Of a DNA stretch of 64,000 nt, positions 59,343-64,000 are shown in pieces. The translations under genes and the position numbers were made by a program. Every line of letters starts with the position of its first letter. Positions within the stretch are counted from its first letter, which is position 1. A model generated the notes under the pieces. It saw only the letters and a program-made list of their open reading frames with translations, ran no database searches and was not told the DNA's origin. The DNA comes from Streptomyces sp. NBC_01431 (lineage in GTDB: Bacteria > Actinomycetota > Actinomycetes > Streptomycetales > Streptomycetaceae), in the NCBI RefSeq assembly GCF_036231355.1, contig NZ_CP109496.1:4216001-4280000 (forward strand), given 5' to 3'.

Positions 59343-60464
59343 TCACGGACCAGCCGGATCGCTTCGGCCCACCACCGACCCCGCGCGGTCGATGCAGATC
59401 ACGTCCACCACCACCGGTGCCCCCCGCAGCACTCCCAGCGCCTCGTCCCGTGCGCGGGTGGCCACCAGGTCGCCCAGCGGGATCCCCGCCGCCGTGCACA
59501 ACTGAAGTGCCGCCAGGCCCGTGTTGGCCTCCCTCACCTGGTCCGCGAGGGACTCGTCCGCGCCGCCCTGCCGGGCCAGCGCGGCCAGGAAGGGCTTGTT
59601 CACCTGGGAGCGGGCCGAGTGGAGGTCCAGGTGGCCCGCGGCCAGCTTCGACAGTTTGGCGAAGCCGCCGCAGATCGTCAGGCGGTCCACCGGGTGACGG
59701 CGTACGTACTTCAGGACCGCGCCCGCGAAATCGCCCATGTCCAGGAGGGCGTCCTCGGGCAGGGCGTACTGCGCCATCACCGTCTTCTCCGAGGTCGAGC
59801 CCGTGCAGCCCGCCACGTGGCGGCGGCCCGCCGCCCTTGCCACGTCCACGCCGCGGCGGATCGAGTCGATCCACGCCGAGCACGAGTACGGCACGACGAT
59901 GCCGGTCGTGCCCAGGATCGACAGGCCGCCCAGGATGCCCAGGCGGGGGTTCCAGGTGGAGCGGGCGATCTCCTCGCCGTGGTCGACGGAGACCGTGATC
60001 TCGACATCGCCCGGCGCACCGTGCCGCCCCGCCACCAGCGCCACGTGCTCGCGCATCATCTGGCGCGGCACCGGATTGATCGCCGGGTCGCCCACCGGCA
60101 GCGGCAGGCCGGGCAGGGTGATCGTGCCCACGCCCTCGCCCGCGCGGAACACGACGCCGGAGCCGGGCGGAAGGAGCCGTACCGTCGAACGGATCAGCGC
60201 GCCGTGCGTCACGTCCGGGTCGTCGCCCGCGTCCTTCACCACGGCCGCCATCGCGTGCCCGGCGGCCAGCTCCTCGGCCGCCAGGGCGAACGCTGGCGTC
60301 TGGCCCCGCGGCAGGGTGATCGTCACGGGGTCGGGGAAGTCGCCGGTCAGGAGCGCGGTGTACGCGGCCGTGGTGGCCGCCGTCGCACAGGCGCCGGTGG
60401 TCCAGCCGGGGCGCAGCCCGGTGTGCTTGAGTTGGGCGCCGCGCCCGCCCTTGGCCTCACTCAT
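59343..60464 (-). CDS. cbiD: Cobalt-precorrin-5B C1-methyltransferase
   Basis: This 373-aa protein starts MSEAKGGRGAQLKHTGLRPG at 60464, with GAGG upstream; a start 15 bases upstream is possible. The family signature is GWTTGACATAATTAAYTALL. GILGGLSILGTTGIVVPYSC, CTGSTSEKTV and LTICGGFAKLSKLAAGH follow. It performs C1 methylation with deacylation of precorrin-5B. The gene is divergent from cobK with a 35-base gap. CbiD is the C1 methylase of the cobalt-early route; it occurs here beside cobG, a component of the oxygen-dependent route. Confidence 0.93.
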   Translation of the reverse strand: MSEAKGGRGAQLKHTGLRPGWTTGACATAATTAAYTALLTGDFPDPVTITLPRGQTPAFALAAEELAAGHAMAAVVKDAGDDPDVTHGALIRSTVRLLPPGSGVVFRAGEGVGTITLPGLPLPVGDPAINPVPRQMMREHVALVAGRHGAPGDVEITVSVDHGEEIARSTWNPRLGILGGLSILGTTGIVVPYSCSAWIDSIRRGVDVARAAGRRHVAGCTGSTSEKTVMAQYALPEDALLDMGDFAGAVLKYVRRHPVDRLTICGGFAKLSKLAAGHLDLHSARSQVNKPFLAALARQGGADESLADQVREANTGLAALQLCTAAGIPLGDLVATRARDEALGVLRGAPVVVDVICIDRAGSVVGRSDPAGP

Positions 60465-60499
60465 GATCCTCGGCCTCACTCACGAACGGAACCGATCCT

Positions 60500-61246
60500 G
60501 TGCACGTCTTGATTCTGGGGGGTACGGGCGAGGCCCGGCGGCTGGCCGGGCTGCTGTACGACGCGGACCTCTCCGGGATGCGCGTGACGAGTTCGCTCGC
60601 GGGGCGGGTCGCCGCGCCCCGCCTTCCGGCCGGCGAGGTCCGCGTCGGCGGGTTCGGAGGCGCCGAGGGGCTCGCCCAGTGGCTGCGTACGCACCGGGTG
60701 GACGTACTCATCGACGCCACCCATCCTTTCGCCCGGACGATCAGTTTCAACGCTGCGGCGGCCGCAGCCGCAGCCCATGTTCCCCTGCTCGCGCTGCGCA
60801 GGCCCGGGTGGGTCCCGCAGGAAGGCGACCGCTGGCACGCCGCGGACTCGCTGGACGACGCGGCGTCGCTGCTTGCGGAGCTGGGCCGCCGGGTCTTCCT
60901 GACCACGGGACGGATGGGCCTTGCCGCCTTCGCCCACCTCGACGAGCTGTGGTTCCTGATGCGCTCGGTGGACGCGCACGAGCCGCCCTGCCCGGCCCGA
61001 ATGGAGGTGCTCCTGGACCGGGGCCCCTTCACCCTCGACGGGGAGCGGGAGGTGCTGCGGGCGCACGGGATCGACGTGCTGGTCACCAAGGACAGCGGAG
61101 GGGCCGCCACGGCGCCCAAGCTCACCGCCGCCCGCGAGGCGGGGATCCCCGTCGTCGTGGTGCGGCGGCCGCCCGTGCCGGACGGCGTGCGCGTGGCGGC
61201 CACCCCCGAGGAGGCGGCCGCCTGGGTGCGTCAGTTCTCCGGGTAG
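60500..61246 (+). CDS. cobK: Precorrin-6A reductase
   Basis: This 248-aa protein starts at a GTG at 60500. The NAD(P)H-binding start MHVLILGGTGEARRLAGLLY is followed by VLIDATHPFARTISFNA, FLTTGRMGLAAFAHL and VLVTKDSGGAATAPKL, all conserved in CobK/CbiJ. It reduces the C18-C19 double bond of precorrin-6A. Its stop overlaps the convergent cobIJ gene by 16 bases. Confidence 0.93.
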   Translation: MHVLILGGTGEARRLAGLLYDADLSGMRVTSSLAGRVAAPRLPAGEVRVGGFGGAEGLAQWLRTHRVDVLIDATHPFARTISFNAAAAAAAAHVPLLALRRPGWVPQEGDRWHAADSLDDAASLLAELGRRVFLTTGRMGLAAFAHLDELWFLMRSVDAHEPPCPARMEVLLDRGPFTLDGEREVLRAHGIDVLVTKDSGGAATAPKLTAAREAGIPVVVVRRPPVPDGVRVAATPEEAAAWVRQFSG

Positions 61247-62748
61247 CGGCGCGGGGTCCAGACGATCTCCTCGCCGTCGCCCCGGCGTACCGTCCGCGTC
61301 TGCGAGGAGCCGATGAGCAGGATGGTGCGCATGTCGACCTCGGCCGGGTCCAGCTCGGCCAGGCGCACGATGCGGACCCGCTCGGCGAGCCCGCCCACGT
61401 CCCGCGCGACCACGACCGGGGTGTCCGGCGCCCGGTGCTCCAGGAGTAGTTCGCGGGCCTTGGCGACCTGCCAAGTGCGGCTCGCGGAGCCGGGGTTGTA
61501 GAGCGCGAGTACGAGATCGGCCGAGGCCGCGGCGTGCAGGCGCTCCGCGATGACCTCCCAGGGCTTGAGCCGGTCGGACAGCGAGATGGTGGCGTAGTCG
61601 TGGCCGAGCGGGGCGCCCGCGCGGGCGGCGGCCGCGTTGGCGGCGGTCACCCCCGGCAGAACCCGCACGGGGACGTCCGCGTACTCGGGCTGGGACGCGA
61701 CCTCCAGGACGGCCGTGGCCATCGCGAAGATGCCCGGGTCGCCCCCGGATACGACCGCGACCCGCCTGCCCCGCATGGCCAGTTGGAGCGCGAATTCGGC
61801 GCGCTCGGACTCCACCTTGTTGTCCGATCCGTGCCGCCGCTGCCCCGGGCGCTCCGGCACCCGGTCCACGTACGTGGTGTAGCCCACGATGTCGTCGGCG
61901 GCGGCGAGCGCGCCCCGCGTCTCGGGAGTCAGCCACAGCGGCCCGGCGGGACCGGTGCCGACGACCACGACCTCGCCGCGCTCGCGCTCGGGGGGTGTGG
62001 CGTCGATCCGGCTGGGCAGCACCGCGACGGAGAAGTACGGCACCGACTCCGGGTCCACGTCGGCCAGTTGGCCGGTGCGCTCGCCCGCCATGGTGGCGCG
62101 TTCCACGTACCGCGCCTCCTCCAGGCGGCCCGAACGCTCCAGCGCGCGACGCACCTTGGTGAACGTACGCCCCAGCTTCATCACGACGGCCGAGTCGGTC
62201 GCGGCCAGGCGCGCGGTGAGCTCCTCCTCCGGCAGCGTGCCGGGCAGGATCGTGAGCACCTCCTCGGCCTCCACCAATGGCTCCCCGAGCCGGGCGGCCG
62301 CGGCGCTCACCGAGGTCACACCGGGGATCACCTCGGTGGGATAGCGGTGCGCGAGCCGCTTGTGCATGTGCTGGTACGAGCCGTAGAACAGCGGGTCGCC
62401 CTCGGCGAGCACGGCGACCGTGCGACCAGCGTCGAGGTGCTCGGCCAGCCGGGCCGAGGCCTCCTCGTAGAAGTCGTTGAGGGCGCCCCGGTAGCCGCCG
62501 GGGTGGTCGGTGGTCTCCACCGTGAGCGGGTAGACCAGCTTCTCCTCGATGTGGTCGGCACGGATGTGCTGCGCCGCGATCGAGCGCGCTATCGACCGGC
62601 CGTGGCGTGCCGAGTGGTACGCGACGACATCGGCCTCGGCGATCGCCTGGACGGCGCGGACCGTCATCAGCGACGGGTCGCCGGGCCCGAGCCCGACCCC
62701 GTAAAGCCGACCGCTGGTGTTGCCGGTCTCGTTGCTGTTCTCGTTCAT
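61231..62748 (-). CDS. cobIJ: Fused precorrin-2 C20- and precorrin-3B C17-methyltransferase
   Basis: This 505-aa fusion starts at 62748. The first tetrapyrrole methylase domain (residues about 10-240) starts GRLYGVGLGPGDPSLMTVRA and has VLAEGDPLFYGSYQHMHKRL and VIPGVTSVSAAAARLG, as in CobI. The second (about 255-495) starts VVVVGTGPAGPLWLTPETRG and has VAVVSGGDPGIFAMATAVLE and VLPGVTAANAAAARAG, as in CobJ, which also contracts the ring. This fusion is common in Streptomyces. It overlaps cobH by 4 bases. Confidence 0.95.
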   Translation of the reverse strand: MNENSNETGNTSGRLYGVGLGPGDPSLMTVRAVQAIAEADVVAYHSARHGRSIARSIAAQHIRADHIEEKLVYPLTVETTDHPGGYRGALNDFYEEASARLAEHLDAGRTVAVLAEGDPLFYGSYQHMHKRLAHRYPTEVIPGVTSVSAAAARLGEPLVEAEEVLTILPGTLPEEELTARLAATDSAVVMKLGRTFTKVRRALERSGRLEEARYVERATMAGERTGQLADVDPESVPYFSVAVLPSRIDATPPERERGEVVVVGTGPAGPLWLTPETRGALAAADDIVGYTTYVDRVPERPGQRRHGSDNKVESERAEFALQLAMRGRRVAVVSGGDPGIFAMATAVLEVASQPEYADVPVRVLPGVTAANAAAARAGAPLGHDYATISLSDRLKPWEVIAERLHAAASADLVLALYNPGSASRTWQVAKARELLLEHRAPDTPVVVARDVGGLAERVRIVRLAELDPAEVDMRTILLIGSSQTRTVRRGDGEEIVWTPRRYPEN

Positions 62749-63386
62749 TCCGTCTCACTCGCGATCGCGTTGAGCGCGGCGGCGGCGATCGCGCTGCCGC
62801 CGCGCCGGCCCCGTACCACCAGGTGTTCCAGGCCCGAAGGGTGCGCGGCGAGCGCGTCCTTGGACTCGGCGGCGCCGATGAAGCCGACCGGTACGCCGAT
62901 GACGGCGGCCGGGCGCGGCGCGCCCTGCTCGATCATCTCCAGGAGACGGAAGAGCGCGGTGGGCGCGTTGCCGACGGCGACGACCGCGCCGTCCAGGCGG
63001 TCGCGCCACAGCTCCAGGGCGGCGGCGCTGCGCGTGGTGCCCATCTTCGCGGCGAGCTCGGGCACCGACGGGTCGGCCAGGGTGCAGATGACCTCGTTGT
63101 CGGCGGGCAGCCGCTTGCGGGTCACGCCGCTGGCGACCATCCGCGCGTCGCACAGGATGGGCGCGCCCGCGCGCAGCGCCTCGCGGGCGCGGGCCACGAC
63201 GCCCGGCGTCCAGCCGAGGTCGCGGGTCAGGTCCGTCATGCCACAGGCGTGGATCATGCGGACCGCGACCTGGCTCACGTCGGCGGGCAGCCCGGCGAGG
63301 TCCGCCTCGGCGCGGATCGTGGCAAAGGACTGGCGGTAGATCTCCGCGCCGTCCTTCTCGTAGTCGAACACTGTGCTCCCGCTCAT
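62745..63386 (-). CDS. cobH: Precorrin-8X methylmutase
   Basis: This 213-aa enzyme starts at 63386 (MSGSTVFDYEKDGAEIYRQS). Upstream in-frame codons fall in a repeat and do not resemble the family. It includes VRMIHACGMTDLTRDLGWTP with the catalytic His, then ILCDARMVASGVTRKRLPAD and VIGVPVGFIGAAESKDAL. It moves the methyl group from C11 to C12 to make hydrogenobyrinic acid. It lies 109 bases after cobG on the same strand and overlaps cobIJ by 4 bases. Confidence 0.95.
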   Translation of the reverse strand: MSGSTVFDYEKDGAEIYRQSFATIRAEADLAGLPADVSQVAVRMIHACGMTDLTRDLGWTPGVVARAREALRAGAPILCDARMVASGVTRKRLPADNEVICTLADPSVPELAAKMGTTRSAAALELWRDRLDGAVVAVGNAPTALFRLLEMIEQGAPRPAAVIGVPVGFIGAAESKDALAAHPSGLEHLVVRGRRGGSAIAAAALNAIASETE

Positions 63387-63442
63387 CTCGTGGTTGTTCC
63401 GTCGCCGCCCGGTTCCGCGGGCGTCGTACGTCCGCCGCCCGT

Positions 63443-63507
63443 CCGTGCCGGTTCTGCCGTACTCATGTCTGGCCGCCGTGCCGGTTCTGCCGTACTCATG
63501 TTCGGCC
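63443..63507 (-). repeat. Tandem 33-bp direct repeat at the 3' end of cobG
   Basis: Two copies of about 32 bases (63443-63474 and 63476-63507) share GTGCCGGTTCTGCCGTACTC and nearly all flanking bases. The right-hand copy contains the cobG stop codon (63496-63498). The duplication therefore extends the gap before cobH. Confidence 0.75.
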
Positions 63508-64000
63508 GTTCCGCGCTCGGGCGACCGCTTCGGCCAACTCGCTTTCCGGCACCGGGACTTCGCGTGCGGCCGCGCCCCGTACGGCGACCGTGTAGTGGCC
63601 ATCGGCGGTCGCGGTCACGTCCACCCAGTCGCCCTGCGGATGCCCGCAGCGGCGTTCGCAACCGGACCAGTAGACCGGCAGCGCGCCCGGCCCCGGCAGG
63701 GCGTCCCGACGTACGTCGGCCAGCGCCTTGGCGCAGCCGGGCCGCCCGGTGCACGCCCCGACGCCGGTCCATGGCGAGCCCGGCGCGGTGATGAACCCGG
63801 CGTCGCCGAGCTCCCGCAACCGCTCCCGCGCCGCGCGCTCGCCGAACCCGGGCACGACGAATCCGCGCCAGGGGGTGACCCTGATCTCACCCGCGGGCCC
63901 GGCGAGCGCCCGCAGCCGGCGCGCGCCGACCCGGCCGAGCACGGGCACGACGACCAGGGTGTACGTGCCGTCGGGGCTTGCCACGATGCCGGGGGCGGCC
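63496..64000 (-). CDS. cobG: Precorrin-3B synthase (partial, 5' end beyond right edge)
   Basis: The frame stays open to the right edge, so the N-terminal part is missing and the start is not visible; the first in-frame GTG near 63984 is internal. The C-terminal part resembles nitrite/sulfite-reductase-like CobG: GVGACTGRPGCAKALADVRR and VYWSGCERRCGHPQGDWVDV, the Cys motifs that carry the Fe-S cluster next to siroheme. CobG uses oxygen to make precorrin-3B, part of the oxygen-dependent pathway. It leads the minus-strand unit cobG-cobH-cobIJ. Confidence 0.92.
   Translation of the reverse strand, partial: AAPGIVASPDGTYTLVVVPVLGRVGARRLRALAGPAGEIRVTPWRGFVVPGFGERAARERLRELGDAGFITAPGSPWTGVGACTGRPGCAKALADVRRDALPGPGALPVYWSGCERRCGHPQGDWVDVTATADGHYTVAVRGAAAREVPVPESELAEAVARARNGRT

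Overview
The window looks like a piece of a Streptomyces chromosome. It is very GC-rich, with third-position GC bias in every gene. It carries typical actinomycete families: a BTAD/NB-ARC regulator, a DUF397/XRE pair, snapalysin beside a LysR gene, an AA10 polysaccharide monooxygenase, and a MocR-type GntR regulator. No rRNA, tRNA, CRISPR array, transposase or integrase was seen.

Left part (1-18253): one end of a contractile injection system (CIS) cluster of the Streptomyces type. From left to right on the minus strand: a very long disordered Ser/Gly/Ala/Pro-rich protein with repeated xQRA motifs (cut by the left edge), a 52-aa DUF6760-type tail protein, a tail-assembly protein, the inner tube and the sheath. 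A small protein and a probable cargo protein (an 'LQRTAGN...VQR' N-terminus followed by a Cys/His/Asn-containing domain) come next. A divergent large BTAD-NB-ARC-TPR regulator follows. Then come two paralogous plus-strand membrane proteins (Ig-like pair, one TM helix, Pro-rich linker, then a peptidoglycan-binding-like or ricin-like domain). On the minus strand again are an AAA+ ATPase, a DUF4255 tail-terminator/cap protein and an atypical LuxR-type response regulator. Baseplate and spike genes are not in the window and presumably lie to the left.

Middle part (18440-44309): metG; a vWA protein with a long acidic repeat; an APC permease with a downstream gene of unknown function; a three-gene run of small secreted proteins; a LysR gene divergent from snapalysin (snpA); a FUSC-type membrane protein. 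Upstream of the FUSC gene sits a perfect 47-bp palindrome holding two inverted consensus DnaA boxes. Next come an oxidoreductase, an endonuclease/exonuclease/phosphatase protein, an alpha/beta hydrolase divergent from a MocR regulator, and small membrane proteins. A secreted FG-GAP protein precedes a tryptophanyl-tRNA synthetase gene with a 16-codon leader peptide containing two Trp codons and an intrinsic terminator, i.e. a ribosome-mediated attenuator. A LysR/SnoaL/dehydrogenase trio and an XRE-DUF397 pair follow, the latter with a quadruplicated DUF397 motif.

Right part (44314-64000): an SLT-like protein, an XRE-DUF2690 membrane regulator, a small SH3-like secreted protein, a KimA-like APC transporter, and a four-gene run (DUF1023 hydrolase, acyltransferase, histidine kinase, NarL-type response regulator). 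Next are a C-terminally anchored AA10 monooxygenase and a ribosomal-protection-type GTPase. The window ends in a cobalamin cluster: cobL, cobM, cbiD, cobK, cobIJ, cobH and partial cobG. Copies of one short GC-rich repeat (core GGGGCGCGGGGAACTGCGCG) recur in several gene-end intergenic gaps.
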